The notes under the pieces: generated by a model
The model's input: the letters and a program-made list of their open reading frames with translations, nothing else
Database searches by the model: none
Told to the model about the DNA's origin: nothing
Made by a program: the position numbers and the translations under genes
Shown here: piece by piece, positions 33,851-44,640 of the stretch
Position numbering within the stretch: the stretch's first letter is position 1
Layout of the letters: every line of letters begins with the position of its first letter
Assembly: GCF_965363235.1 (NCBI RefSeq)
Contig: NC_134845.1
Coordinates: 27,158,524-27,222,523 of the forward strand
Direction of reading: 5' to 3'
Source of the DNA: Mytilus galloprovincialis
Taxonomy: Eukaryota; Mollusca; Bivalvia; Mytilida; Mytilidae
Length of the DNA stretch: 64,000 bases

Positions 33851-34319
33851 GATGAATCATATGGCATGATTTATGATAGCACATACATTAACAAAGGTAT
33901 AGCAGACATGAGCCAACGACAAACACCAAATTACAGGCATCAGCACAACATAGAAATGAAGTACAAAACAGCTGGAAATGGTCTGACCAATGAAATCAGC
34001 CCGAAACAAAACACTAGCAAAAAGACACACATAAGTACCGATCTAAGAGTAGTCACATTTACTGAAAGGTAGATCTAGTTTGAAGTTAATGACAACTCAG
34101 ATATGAATAATGTTTATAAAGACTAAATTACCAATCGGTACACATTCCACGGATGTAATCATAATGTAAAGCCGTTATAAACAATTTGAGAAATACATGA
34201 CTTTTTGATATGATAAAAAACCTCCGTGTTGACCTCTTTTGAACATGTTGAACACTGACATTTGTTGGGTTGTTTTGAACTGGCGTGGACACTTGACAAA
34301 AAAAAACCTGCTTTCTATA

Positions 34320-34850
34320 AAGTTTATATTAATAGAAAGCGTAACTACGCCTAATTTGCTTTGCTAAACAACTTTCAAAACTGTCAATAACTAAATAATT
34401 ACAGATGTAAATTTATATACGACAACGAAAAACGCAAAGGCACCGACACATGTCTATCTGATTAAATTACTGCAGCAGTCTTAAAGTGTTGCTGTTATAA
34501 GAGGTTTTAAATTAAATGAATATTTTGAATATGTATGTGATTAGATATATAGTTTCCAGAACACTAACGTATTCAGTACATGAAATAATATTCAGGAGTG
34601 CCGTTGTTATAAGACAATAAATGAATATTTTGAATATGTAACTATGTAAATTAGATATAGAGGTTACAGAACACAAACGTGTATTGGATAAATTAAAAAA
34701 AGAATTGTATTCAGTACATGAAATAATATCAGGACGTTAGAACCGATAAGGTTTGAAATATTTGTAGGTGAAATGCGGACGTTTTTCTCGATAAGAAATG
34801 TTTGTCACAAGGACATTCACACTTTGATATTGATATTGCTTTGTTCTGTA
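34320..34850 (+). repeat. Local duplication, left copy
   Basis: Diverged match to 37730-38150: gtaactacgcctaatttg, gcaccgacacatgtctatct, ctgcagcagtcttaaag, then a core identical over 28 nt (34756-34783, containing tttgtaggtgaaatgcggac) and tgtcacaaggacatt (34803-34817). Inside is a further two-copy repeat around aatgaatattttgaatatgt (34515 and 34620). The 115-codon ORF from 34773 has no family resemblance and I do not call it. Confidence 0.75.
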
Positions 34851-35149
34851 CAATCATATCTTAACTCCCACAAAATGTGTATATTTTTGCAAGATATTTT
34901 CATTGTTCACGTTGCATTTGCAAAATTTACTATTAAACTGATTTCCTTAAAAATCTTTTTACTTAAGTTTTTAAAAAGAAACACGAGTAAATCGGGATCA
35001 GTATATGTATTTCTTTTATTTTACTTGCATATTTATTTGAGTATTTCAAAAATCTTTCATTCAGCGCTAAACTGTGAGCCTTACTGTGAGATCATATCAT
35101 TATTTATCAATTATAAGTAACATATCATTGGTTCGACAAAGAGGCGATA

Positions 35150-35285
35150 ATTACTAACGGGACATTCCAAACTCGTAAGTCAAAGACAACTATACTACAT
35201 ATACTACTAACAACTAAGCAACACAAACTCCAAAAAAAACCTTTCAGATGAGATTGTATGCGCTCTGGAAGGTTAAGAAGATCTT
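35150..35285 (-). mobile_element. Penelope-like element tail (family B), degenerate
   Basis: Contains gggacattccaaactcgtaa, caactaagcaacacaaactc and gtatgcgctctggaaggtta, a decayed version of 39760-39935. Confidence 0.5.
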
Positions 35286-35289
35286 GCAA

Positions 35290-36300
35290 TATAATTTTTC
35301 AAAACATGTTAATGCGAGTAAAATATTTATTTGGTACAACTGTAGCGCATTATCAATTTTGTCAAATTAAATAGTATCTTTAGGTTATTTGTTTGTATTT
35401 ATGTTTTCTGTTGTACTGTTTTGCAAAATAATTATAGAAATAAGATGTTTGTCTTATTTTCAGTTTTTTTAAACAAATAAATGTCTCATAAACCGTGATC
35501 CCTATACTACATTGTGAAAGGACATTTTCTCTTCTATTGTGGTATGTTGTGAAAGAAAAATTATTTGTTTAAATAACAAGTAATACCCTTGATAACAGTA
35601 AACATCTGTCAATGTATATTGTCTTATGTCAACAAAACGTTCTGCTTATCACAAAATATAGACCAACTATTTAGTGAAGCGCATATTTAACCAGGTCCAA
35701 AGAAATATAGAGGAACGTTGTTTAAGTTTATTACTTGTGTATCTTTTTATAATAAAAAGGAAAACACATTATTTGTTTTACTACCATAACAGTTCTTAAC
35801 ACTTCTACGTAATTTGCGAAATACGATGACCAAATTTGTGTTATAATTTCGAATAGCAATATTATGGCACAGTAAGAGTCAGTTGTTTTCGAAATTAAAA
35901 TTTTAAAGCTTATACAAACCAGACTGCTTATTAATAAACCTGGTGTTAATTATGATTTTAAGATCAGTCTGAAAATCGCAATTTACAGTTAGAAGTACCA
36001 AAGACCATTACTACTTATTTCATAACTAGATTTGATACCCGAAGAGATCTCCAACATGAATCTGAAAAAACAAAATCTCGGTCAAGCAGATTTAAAAAAA
36101 AAAATTCCCCTATACCTTATAATGCTAAATTTAAAAACAAAATCATTTGATTGATAGCCTCGAGCTTTGCGCAAAAACAAAATTCTGACTCAGACAAAAA
36201 AAAATATAATCCAATTTTATTCCATTTTCTAAATGATTCTTATGATTGTTTTTTTTTTGGATAAACAGATTTTATTATGTTAACGTAAAAGTGTGATCAA
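35290..36300. other. Gene-free interval
   Basis: AT-rich, with no ORF of note and no repeat family recognised. Confidence 0.4.
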
Positions 36301-36302
36301 CA

Positions 36303-36516
36303 TAAAAAAAAGAAGATGTGGTATGATTGCCAATGAGACGACTCTCCACAAGAGACGAAAATGACACAGAAATTAACAACTATATATCACCGTACGGCCC
36401 TCAACAATAAGCTAAGCCCATACCGCCTTCTCAGCTACAAAAAGCCCCGAAATGACAATGTAAAACAATTCAAACGAGAAGACTAACGGCCTAATTTGTG
36501 TACAAAAAAAACAAGC
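36303..36516 (+). mobile_element. SINE-like element, family A, best-preserved copy
   Basis: Runs from gaagatgtggtatgattgcc (about 36312) through accgtacggccctcaacaat and aaaagccccgaaatgacaat to gaagactaacggcctaattt, followed by an A-rich tail. At least ten other copies or pieces occur in the window. It is short, dispersed, non-coding and A-tailed, which suggests a SINE; I could not confirm internal pol III boxes. Confidence 0.8.
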
Positions 36517-36529
36517 CTTGTTGACCTCG

Positions 36530-37680
36530 ACCCATGATATTATTCTTACGCTAGAACTTTTCTAACTTTCTATAGTGCCTAACAAGATTTTGTGAGGTAG
36601 ACGAAATTGACTTTAAAACGATCGTATTGACTTTTGATGTCCAAAAATAGGCAGATCGGACATATTTTGACTTCATATACCTACTACTTAAGTTTGGGAG
36701 TTATTGTAATTAACATATTCCAATGAGACTGAATAATGCTTTTTTTTTGTTATGATAAATAATAACTTTACCTGCCGTAGCTGTGCGTAAAATGTATTTC
36801 GGCATTTCTCTTAAGAAAATGACTTGTTTAATGGAACAAAACGTCTTATTTGTAAACTTTCTCTTTTATCTCCACAATAGGCTTTTAAAAAATAATATAT
36901 CAACTGTGTAGTCGGAAAACTTTGTGAAAATAGAAGAAGTGGCAATTCTTACCTTTCATACCTTAACTTTCATTGATAAAACATAATATTGACTCGTCCA
37001 GTGTCCAGTTTGAAGGTCATTTTATAGTTACCGTACACATGCATGCACGTTCTTATTATCAATAGTCATGTATGAAAAGCATAAACAAGTTTGAAGGTAA
37101 ACTAATTACAAGTTAATCCAATCAAATTGCGTACGAATTAATAACAATGACCAGTCCACATCATAAAAAATAATAGGGGTAAACTGGGTAGGGAGAAAAT
37201 GTCAGATATTTTAAGTTCATTATTTTGCAATAACGAATAAAAATTTGTAAACCAAAAGATTTGCTATAATTCCATAAACATGTCGTTCTGTATTGGTATA
37301 GTTTTTGGATCTTTTATTTGCGTATTTAAGGCTGTAGAAAGTTTGGGCTTCAAAAGTCAACATAATTATTGACTTTATACAGAAAATTCGCCTTCTTAAA
37401 ACATTGAATGTTTCAAAAATAATACGCGACAACAAAGTAAAATCATTTTTTAAAACACTGCAAAAATAATCATACAGATTGATGCAGTGGTATTGTCATA
37501 AATTGCGTTGGAGTGAACAGTGGTACAGCAAATGTCGAATTCCCTCACACAATGTTATCACACACTATAGTGAGTGTTGTTTTTATTCGTGTTAATTGTC
37601 GATTTCAAATTACCTCCGTTAAAATCGCTTATTTGATTAGGTGAAGTGGACCTTTCTTTTTTAAATATTTTGTAGACACT
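36530..37680. other. Gene-free interval
   Basis: AT-rich with short ORFs only, including a 71-codon minus-strand ORF at 37220-37435 without recognisable features. No repeat family was identified. Confidence 0.4.
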
Positions 37681-37729
37681 TGGCAACGTAATATTCCTTT
37701 GCAAAATGTTGTTAAAATTACATATAAAG

Positions 37730-38150
37730 ATAGTGTAACTACGTCTTGTTTGGTTGTCAAAACTTTAAGCCTTGTGACAATAACTTAATAATTACAAATG
37801 CATGTTTTAAAGACGACAGTCAACCAACGCCCCGACACCAAAACATGCATATATCAATCTGATTGCAATTCTGCAGCAATCTTTAAAGGGTTGTTGATAT
37901 AAGAATCGTGATATATAACCCGTATTTTGTACATGCATATACATTGAATAAATTGGTAGCATCGCCAGTGACGTGTCTCGAATAAATAAGAATATACATA
38001 AATGTATTAAATGTATTAATATTCAGAAACGGCCAATACTTAAGAGCTAAAATATTTGTAGGTGAAATGCGGACGTTAAGTTCAATAACAAAGATGTGTC
38101 ACAAGGACATTTACACTCCGATAGTGCATAATCATATTCCGTATAAACAT
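37730..38150 (+). repeat. Local duplication, right copy
   Basis: Partner of 34320-34850. The identical 28-nt core is at 38050-38077 and the tgtcacaaggacatt motif at 38097-38111. The rest is well diverged, so the core stands out. Confidence 0.75.
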
Positions 38151-38344
38151 ATATTGTTTTCAACCAAATTTAAAAGTCGTTGAAATGTATCTTCATTTCT
38201 TAGTAATCTAAAAATGATACGAAAGATTATAAGATATTGAAGCTAGTACTTGGTCATCTTAACAATGAAATATTTGTTAAATACGTTGACCGATATCATT
38301 GACTGCTTTTATAATATTTCTCTATCCACTAACTTCAAAAACAT

Positions 38345-38445
38345 ACTTTGTAATAACTGAAGCAACACGACAGGTACCAGGATCTGCTTACTCGTATAGG
38401 GCACCTGAGATCACCCCAGTTTTTTGGTGAGGTTCATGTAGCTGT
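38345..38445 (+). mobile_element. Penelope-like element tail fragment (family B), sense
   Basis: Contains gcaacacgacaggtaccagg, atctgcttactcgtataggg and gagatcaccccagttttttg, inverse to the pieces at 27200-27260 and 39890-39960. Confidence 0.55.
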
Positions 38446-38459
38446 TCCCTTATTTGATA

Positions 38460-38965
38460 CATTTGTACATATTGTGTCTGGTTTTGTTCGGCACATCGTT
38501 GTCATAATAATGGAATTCGATTGTCACTGTCTTAGTGAGAGGTTTAGCTAGCTTCAAATCCAGTTTATGTACAGTAGTTGTCGTTTGTTTATGTAATTTA
38601 TACGTGTTTCTCGTTTCTGGTTTTTTTATATAGATTAGACTGTTGGTTTTTCCGTTTAAATGGTTTTACACTAGTAATTTTGGGGTCCTTTATAGCTTGT
38701 TGTTCGGTGTGAGCCAAGGCTCCGTGTTGAAGGCCGTACATTGACCTATAATGGTTTACTTTTTTTAAATTGTTATTGGGCACTCACACCACATCTTCCT
38801 ATATCTAATTAATCAACCATTTTCTACATAAGAAAATGCCTGTACCAAGTCAGGAATATGACAGTTGTTATCCATTCGTTTGATGTGATTGAGCTTTTGA
38901 TTTTTCCAGTTGATTATGGACTGTCCGTTTTGAATTTTCATCGGAGGTCAGAAATTTTGTGATTT
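38460..38965 (+). mobile_element. Family C repeat interrupted by an inverted SINE-like element
   Basis: Family C landmarks flank a minus-strand SINE variant: gagaggtttagctagcttca (about 38536) and tctacataagaaaatgcctg (38822) are normally close together. Between about 38600 and 38810 lies the inverse of family A (tagactgttggtttttccgt, tgttgaaggccgtacattga, cactcacaccacatcttcct). The SINE was therefore inserted into the older repeat. Confidence 0.75.
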
Positions 38966-39299
38966 TACTTTATGCATTGTCACCATATTTTTGTTCAAAT
39001 ATTTTGATCATCTGTAGTTGTTACATACTAATCATTTCCTTTAGTAAAACACGGTGGATTAAACCTGGTTTTATAGCTAGATTAACCTCTCACTTGTATT
39101 ACAGTCGCACAAAATTTACCCCTTGTTCAAATATCTCAAAACAACAATAGAATGGCGAAAGATACAATGGGAAATTCGAATATTCAAACTCATAAGTTGA
39201 TGACAGTCTTAGAGCGTCGTAGCAAATACCGAAAAAACTACTAAACGATAATGAACATGTTACTATTGTTGAACTATTTTTCGGCGACGGATATGTTGC

Positions 39300-39302
<3 letters not shown>

Positions 39303-39381
<79 letters not shown>
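39303..39381. repeat. (AT)n microsatellite
   Basis: About 39 uninterrupted AT units. Length is likely polymorphic and error-prone in assembly. Confidence 0.98.
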
Positions 39382-39384
<3 letters not shown>

Positions 39385-39734
39385 GTAAGTTCACGTAACG
39401 GTTACAATGGTGTAGGCGATATGTGACCTATATTTGTTAATCCTCGTCTGTTGGTTATTTGTGGATGTTAGCTCATTGGCAAACATCCCAGACCTCCTTT
39501 TTTTGTACGAGTCCAATAGTCATGACTTTTTGTAATTTAGATGTTTTTTGTTTACTATTATTTCATGCAAAGCATTCATTTCTTTCCTATCAATAAAGGA
39601 TTTCTTTTTATTCCAGTTCTTTGACCGAGATCTAAATAATGTAAATTACATTTGAGATTATTTTTTTACATCGGTTAACACCTGTCAGTAATAATAACCG
39701 TTTGTCAAGTCATATATAACACAATAGATAAACC

Positions 39735-40080
39735 TTAAAAGAGGGACAAAAGATACCAGAGGGACCGTCAAACTCATAAATCGAAAATAAACTGACAATG
39801 CCATGGCTAAAAATGAAAAAGACAAACAGACAAACAATAGTACACATGACACAACATAGAAAACTAAAGAATAAGCAACACGAACCCCACCAAAAACTAG
39901 GGGTGATCTCAGATGCTCCGGAATGGTAAACAGATCCTGCTCCACATGTGGCACCCGTCATGTTGCTCATGTTATAACAAATCCGGTAAATAGTCTTATT
40001 CGGTGAATCACATTCATGAAAGGAAAGGGGATTGTAGTTATGACGTAATAGGTCTATTACAAGTTTAAGAAAACATAACT
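39735..40080 (-). mobile_element. Penelope-like element tail (family B), best copy
   Basis: Contains gagggacaaaagataccaga, ctgacaatgccatggctaaa, aactaggggtgatctcagat, gatcctgctccacatgtggc and tcatgaaaggaaaggggatt. In mussel sequence I recall this tract next to a Penelope-like reverse transcriptase on the opposite strand, which would make this the 3' part of a 5'-truncated copy. No RT motif is present here, so the class rests on memory. ORFs 39685-39954 and 39710-40090 (minus) lie inside it. Confidence 0.65.
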
Positions 40081-40113
40081 TATATATCAAACTTTCTATT
40101 TCATTTCATTTAA

Positions 40114-40359
40114 GGTGGTACCTAACACTACAGGGAGATAACTCTGTAAAGTTAGCTTAACGTTTTGATTACGTTGTGTTGTAAAGGGAATATTAAGCTT
40201 CTCAATGATCAAAATTGGTGTTTGTCAAAGTGCTATATAACCAATGTAATTTTTCTGACAAACGGTTGGTTCAAAATTTTTAAAATTTTTATATTTTGTT
40301 AAAATTTTATGAAAATTAAACGAGCCAAATTAATTTCAGTGAAAGTGTTGGATATCACC
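40114..40359. mobile_element. 246-bp TTAA-flanked MITE
   Basis: TTAA at 40110-40113 and 40360-40363. The ends ggtggtacct and atatcacc are inverse over GGTG, followed by cactacagggagataactct, a motif also seen near the end of the element at 23980-24188. Confidence 0.65.
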
Positions 40360-40399
40360 TTAAACAAATGTTTATAGTTGTGTTGTCTTGAAAAAGAAG

Positions 40400-40585
40400 T
40401 GAAATATTACAATGAGATATTCAAACACACATGTCGAAAAAAAACTGACAAAGCCATGGCAAAAACTGAACACACAAAGACAAAACACAACAAAAACTGA
40501 GCAAAACCAACACCAACACCACAAAATTTGGGATTATCTCAGATGTTCTGGAAGTTTAAGCAGATTCTGACATTTTCCTTTCAAA
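40400..40585 (-). mobile_element. Penelope-like element tail (family B), degenerate
   Basis: Contains aaactgacaaagccatggca, aacacaacaaaaactgagca and tctcagatgttctggaagtt; a decayed match to 39780-39930. Confidence 0.5.
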
Positions 40586-40612
40586 AATATATTAACAAAG
40601 ATTCAAGATTAA

Positions 40613-41286
40613 AGGGGCACTAGCTGCCAAATTCATATTCACCGACTCAGATTCTCATATTGTATTTATAACAATGTAAAACGTTTTTCCAAACTATCGA
40701 AAGTATAAATTAAACAATTTACAGGACATAGTCTCAATAAGATGTAGCTTCGTTTCGTGTGAATTTTAGTCAAGACGTCATCTAATTAACTATCGAGTTG
40801 ATCTTCTATGACCATATAAGCGATGTAAACCTAAACATAGATATAAATAGATGAAGCAACTCGTGCAATTGTATTTTTATAGGTCTGTTAAATTTTGTAA
40901 TATAGATTATAAATTTATATTTATGGTCGTTTTTACTTTTAAAAGAATAATTTTATGTGGATCAAATCAGTTAATCAAATTATTTACCTTTGTTTCACTT
41001 TCAATTTTGACATTCTTTTCCTTTAAATACTCTTACACGGACATTGCATTCGTTATTCTATCTTTTTCTTCCGGGTTAAATTGGAGTTCACATGAATAAG
41101 GATTTAATGAGGTCAAATTATTTACTTGCAAGTGAATAATTCATTATCAAAATTTATTAGCTTAATTTGAAAAAAAATGGACCATTTTAGCTGATAAACG
41201 AAAACTATTATTTCACTATTTCATTAATGAATGAACAAAAAAAATCATACTTTTGATTTTGTATATATCTCGTAGCTAGTGTCCTT
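40613..41286. mobile_element. 674-bp TTAA-flanked MITE with AGGGGCACTAGCT ends, copy 1
   Basis: TTAA at 40609-40612 and 41287-41290. Left end aggggcactagct; right end is its inverse with changes (agctagtgtcctt). It aligns along its length with 51800-52494. TTAA duplication suggests mobilisation by a piggyBac-type transposase; there is no transposase inside. The plus-strand ORF 40851-41099 falls within it and is not a gene. Confidence 0.9.
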
Positions 41287-41290
41287 TTAA

Positions 41291-41752
41291 ATTCGCTAAA
41301 AATTAATAAAGGAAAACTAAAATTTGTACTTGTATTCCTATGAAACGCATTTTAAAGATGAATATTATGTTTGTATTAATTCATTCTAGTAAGGCAGAGC
41401 TGCTTTTAGAAAAATGAAATATAGATATTATGATATAAAGTTAGGTGTACAAAACTTATGTTTCTGCATTGTATATGCTGGACATCAACTGTTTTAAGAG
41501 TCTTATAAATAAAACTTTTTAAGCTTTAATCTAAAAGGCTAAGGCAAATCGTCAGATGTAATTTTTACCTAGAGATATTAACCGCAAACAGTTCTTCTTT
41601 TCTTATTTGATTAAAGAGATTAGAACATCGGCAAACTTCTTCAAAAAACCTTAATTTGGTTCATTTTTTTTTCTTGGTATTTGTTTCAACTTAATAGAAC
41701 TATTGATGACTTTGGAGATTTTTTTTAATATAAAACGACTGATTTTTACATT
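41291..41752. other. 3' flank of the DUF229 gene
   Basis: AT-rich; presumably contains the 3' UTR of the minus-strand gene. No polyadenylation signal was assigned with confidence. Confidence 0.4.
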
Positions 41753-43720
41753 CTATGGCTGTATTTTACAGTAACAAAGTTTTTTAAGATGATGTTGCTC
41801 AATACAGTGTGATTGATCACCGTACTTATTAATTCGACTGACATCACCTACTAAGTCATACGTTTTTCCTTTCTCGTCATACCGTAACGTCCCTTCAAAG
41901 ACGGCATCTCCCGGCTGTGTTTGTACGGTTATCTGATAATCAATATAAGACTTTACTCGATCGCCGTATATAACCTTCCTATCTATGACGTCATTCTTGC
42001 TCTGTTCGAATCGAAGCACTTTATCGGACGGTATGACACGCAGAGCATATTTTATAGACTTCAAGTGTAATTTTTCACAAACGTCAAAGGAATCTTTTAA
42101 ATCTTGATTAATCTTTGATATTAGAGTTACACCAATTTTGATAACTGTCTTATTTTGAATATCTAATTCTTCATGTTTAGAACAAGTACACCAATGAGGT
42201 AGGATATCAGCTTCATCACACGTTCTATCCTCTGGAATTTCATTAAGTAAGCTCATTGACCTTTGCTTTTTCATTTCATTTTTCTGAATACCATCGAAAT
42301 CTAGAATATGTTCTAAAGTGGCAAATATATCGAAAGGAGTTGTAAGTCTTCTAGCATTTATCTGTAAATTTCTATGAGTGTCTGGATATTTTTTAATGAA
42401 CCATGGAGGGAATGCGATTAACATAAAAGGAAGACGTTCTTCCAATTTTCCTACGAATGTTTCTCTTACATCACCAAAACGCATCCCATGGTCACTGAAA
42501 AAGAAAACAACTGTGTTTTTTAAGTTACCGCCTTCATACATGTCTTTGAAAAATTTGAGGTAGATGTCGTCTGCTTTATATGATTCCTCGATATATGCAT
42601 GTGTTAGTCGTGTGATGAATGAGAAGGAAAAATGCGGTTTAGATTGAAATGTCTTCGCAAAATTCTTTAAATAGTCTAAAACTATATTAGTTTCTATTCT
42701 TCCATGCACACAATAATGATCAGAATTCCAAACGTCTTTAGTTTTTTCCATAGCGATACTCAAAGGCCTATTGAAGTAATCACCAGGAGGTTTTTTAAAA
42801 CCAGATTTTCCAAAATCAAAAATTGCAATATCAGGATGATCTTCAGCATAGAAAGTTCTATACCCCTTTGCAGAATAATTATTCCATATGAAATTATAGT
42901 TGTCCATTGGCGTCCACCTTATTGATTCGTTCCATGGTAACTGATCAACATATTTTCCAGCCGTCATTGGAACTATATTTACAAAGGTGTTATCAGCAAC
43001 TTTATTATAACCAAGTAGATCAACTGCGTTGACTTCGTTGACCAAATACGACCAAGTTTTCTTCATATAACGTAGCATATTATTTCGAGCTATTGAATCA
43101 ACACCCAACATCAAAATGTTCAATTCTTCTTTTCGTGTGTTTTCAAATTGTTTTGCATTTTTTTCGCATCTATCTTCGACGTCTTCTTTTAAATGAACAA
43201 AAGAGAAGAAATTTGTATACAACTTTAGGCCAGCTCCAGTGTAGCATTTTACACGAACAAATTCATCTGATATATTAACACGATCTACAAATTTATCACT
43301 TTCGTTTATGAATTTCATATAGTTGTGATCTTGCATTTCATTATAGGGTCGCCAAATGACTTCATATTTGCAGTATTTCATTTTATTTTTTAATTTCGAG
43401 TTATTAACAGCTTTCCAATCAATGATTATAGTATTTCCATTCGAATATACTATATCATCCTTCACAGCACACTTTAAAGCTGTTCCATTTTTTAACATTC
43501 GTTTCACTGATTTATCAAATGGATCTATATTCGGAATTTTGCAAGCAGAAGTGTCTACTAAAAAGGCGGCACTTGTATTTTTTACTTCAGGTACATAAAT
43601 CAACCTTTCGTCTGGCAACTCAATATCAGTTATACGAATATGCTGGTAGTTTGCAAAATAAACGAACATAAAAAGTAAAAACCCAAAAATGAAACACACG
43701 AAATTGCGTTGTTTCCTCAT
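41753..43720 (-). CDS. DUF229 family membrane-anchored sulfatase/phosphatase-like protein, intronless
   Basis: A 655-residue open frame with no introns; ATG at 43720-43718 preceded by atcaaaac, stop TAG at 41755-41753. Residues 7-22 are a hydrophobic anchor after a short basic N-terminus, predicting type II topology with the body in the Golgi lumen or outside the cell. Residues 55-175 form a Cys-containing stem region. From 200 on, NILMLGVDSIAR is the first metal/nucleophile-site motif of the alkaline-phosphatase superfamily. NTFVN (244-248), YAEDHP (291-296), THAY (373-376) and FSDHGMRFG (408-416) are DUF229 hallmarks, with Asp410-His411 as likely metal ligands. The C-terminal part (500-655) has paired Cys residues, including WCTCSKHE and LCYCKIQP. 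The family is widespread in invertebrates, and I know of no settled biochemical role. The gene looks intact. The lack of introns suggests retrocopy origin or an intronless subfamily. Confidence 0.93.
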   Translation of the reverse strand: MRKQRNFVCFIFGFLLFMFVYFANYQHIRITDIELPDERLIYVPEVKNTSAAFLVDTSACKIPNIDPFDKSVKRMLKNGTALKCAVKDDIVYSNGNTIIIDWKAVNNSKLKNKMKYCKYEVIWRPYNEMQDHNYMKFINESDKFVDRVNISDEFVRVKCYTGAGLKLYTNFFSFVHLKEDVEDRCEKNAKQFENTRKEELNILMLGVDSIARNNMLRYMKKTWSYLVNEVNAVDLLGYNKVADNTFVNIVPMTAGKYVDQLPWNESIRWTPMDNYNFIWNNYSAKGYRTFYAEDHPDIAIFDFGKSGFKKPPGDYFNRPLSIAMEKTKDVWNSDHYCVHGRIETNIVLDYLKNFAKTFQSKPHFSFSFITRLTHAYIEESYKADDIYLKFFKDMYEGGNLKNTVVFFFSDHGMRFGDVRETFVGKLEERLPFMLIAFPPWFIKKYPDTHRNLQINARRLTTPFDIFATLEHILDFDGIQKNEMKKQRSMSLLNEIPEDRTCDEADILPHWCTCSKHEELDIQNKTVIKIGVTLISKINQDLKDSFDVCEKLHLKSIKYALRVIPSDKVLRFEQSKNDVIDRKVIYGDRVKSYIDYQITVQTQPGDAVFEGTLRYDEKGKTYDLVGDVSRINKYGDQSHCIEQHHLKKLCYCKIQP

Positions 43721-44379
43721 GTTTTGATAAATACCGACAACCGCTTTTGCACTTGTGGTACAAAAAAATGTTATTAGATGGTGTATTGGTCTCTCCTATG
43801 CATCTAAAAAATCATTCTTTGAAGGTTGTTACGTTGATACGATGAAGTGACATAGTACATATGGAGTACCCACAATTACCATTTTTCTGCTGTAAAATAA
43901 AAATGAAATGAGATTTTTTTTAGGTCGTTAAAGTGTATTTGGTGACAAAGGATATGCTACTTTATACCCAAGGTGTTTTTGTACAAATAAATATATATTT
44001 TTTATCCACATCCATAATTTGATTTTTTGTAAATATTTTTCATTTATATTCAATTCATATTTTGTATGATTACGGTTCAATGAGACAGTTTAAACTGTTA
44101 CTATTACATTTCTTAGCACCCATTGGTTGGAAATGTTTCTTTTTTGTCGTCTTTCGACGTTAAATTACTTGTCTTTGTTTCCAAACATTCATGAGTGAGG
44201 ATTGACGTTCATTATGTTATTTGTTGCTGATTTTAGTAATTGATCATATCTACATTTTTTCAGAAACGACTGAACCAAATTGACGGTCAAATATCAAAAC
44301 TCAATTCAACACCCCGGTTCAATGAAGGCCTTGCTATCGATTACGAAATTGATTATTGATGTACGAAGGTCTATAAAGT
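43721..44379. other. 5' flank of the DUF229 gene
   Basis: The likely promoter and 5' UTR region of the minus-strand gene lies here. No TATA box or initiator could be picked with confidence in this AT-rich sequence. Confidence 0.35.
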
Positions 44380-44640
44380 AAACGAACTTATTCTTGATTC
44401 TGAGTAGGTTCCAAACTTACTGATTTTACAAATTAAATTTTAAGGTAAAATTATCTTATTAATGGCTTAATCACCAAACTTAAGTTAAAAAAAAGATATT
44501 CAGCTGCATGCAGTAATGTCAAACATACATAACATGCCTAAATATGCGATACAAGGACTTGAAATCCAAATTAACGTACTTTATTAGCATACAATATCGA
44601 AAGGAATTCATCAACACAGTATGTGATTATAAAAACTTAC
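44380..44640 (+). repeat. Diverged duplicate of 51117-51350
   Basis: Shares attcttgattctgag/gattcttatcggg, ggttccaacttattg-like, cagctgcatgcagtaa/cagctgcataccgtaa and gcatacaatatcgaaaggaa/gcatacaatattaaaaagaa in the same order. This is an old duplication; no coding content was recognised. Confidence 0.65.

Noticed and set aside
34773..35120. 115-codon plus-strand ORF starting in the duplicated core
   Set aside because: The duplicate at 38 kb does not keep the reading frame beyond the core, and the peptide is low-complexity hydrophobic sequence.
36303..36516. tRNA gene inside the SINE-like element
   Set aside because: I could not fit a cloverleaf or clear A and B boxes, so it is annotated only as a SINE-like repeat.
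42378..43598. Plus-strand ORFs at 42378-42563, 42704-42925, 43093-43278 and 43356-43598
   Set aside because: Antisense shadows of the DUF229 coding sequence.
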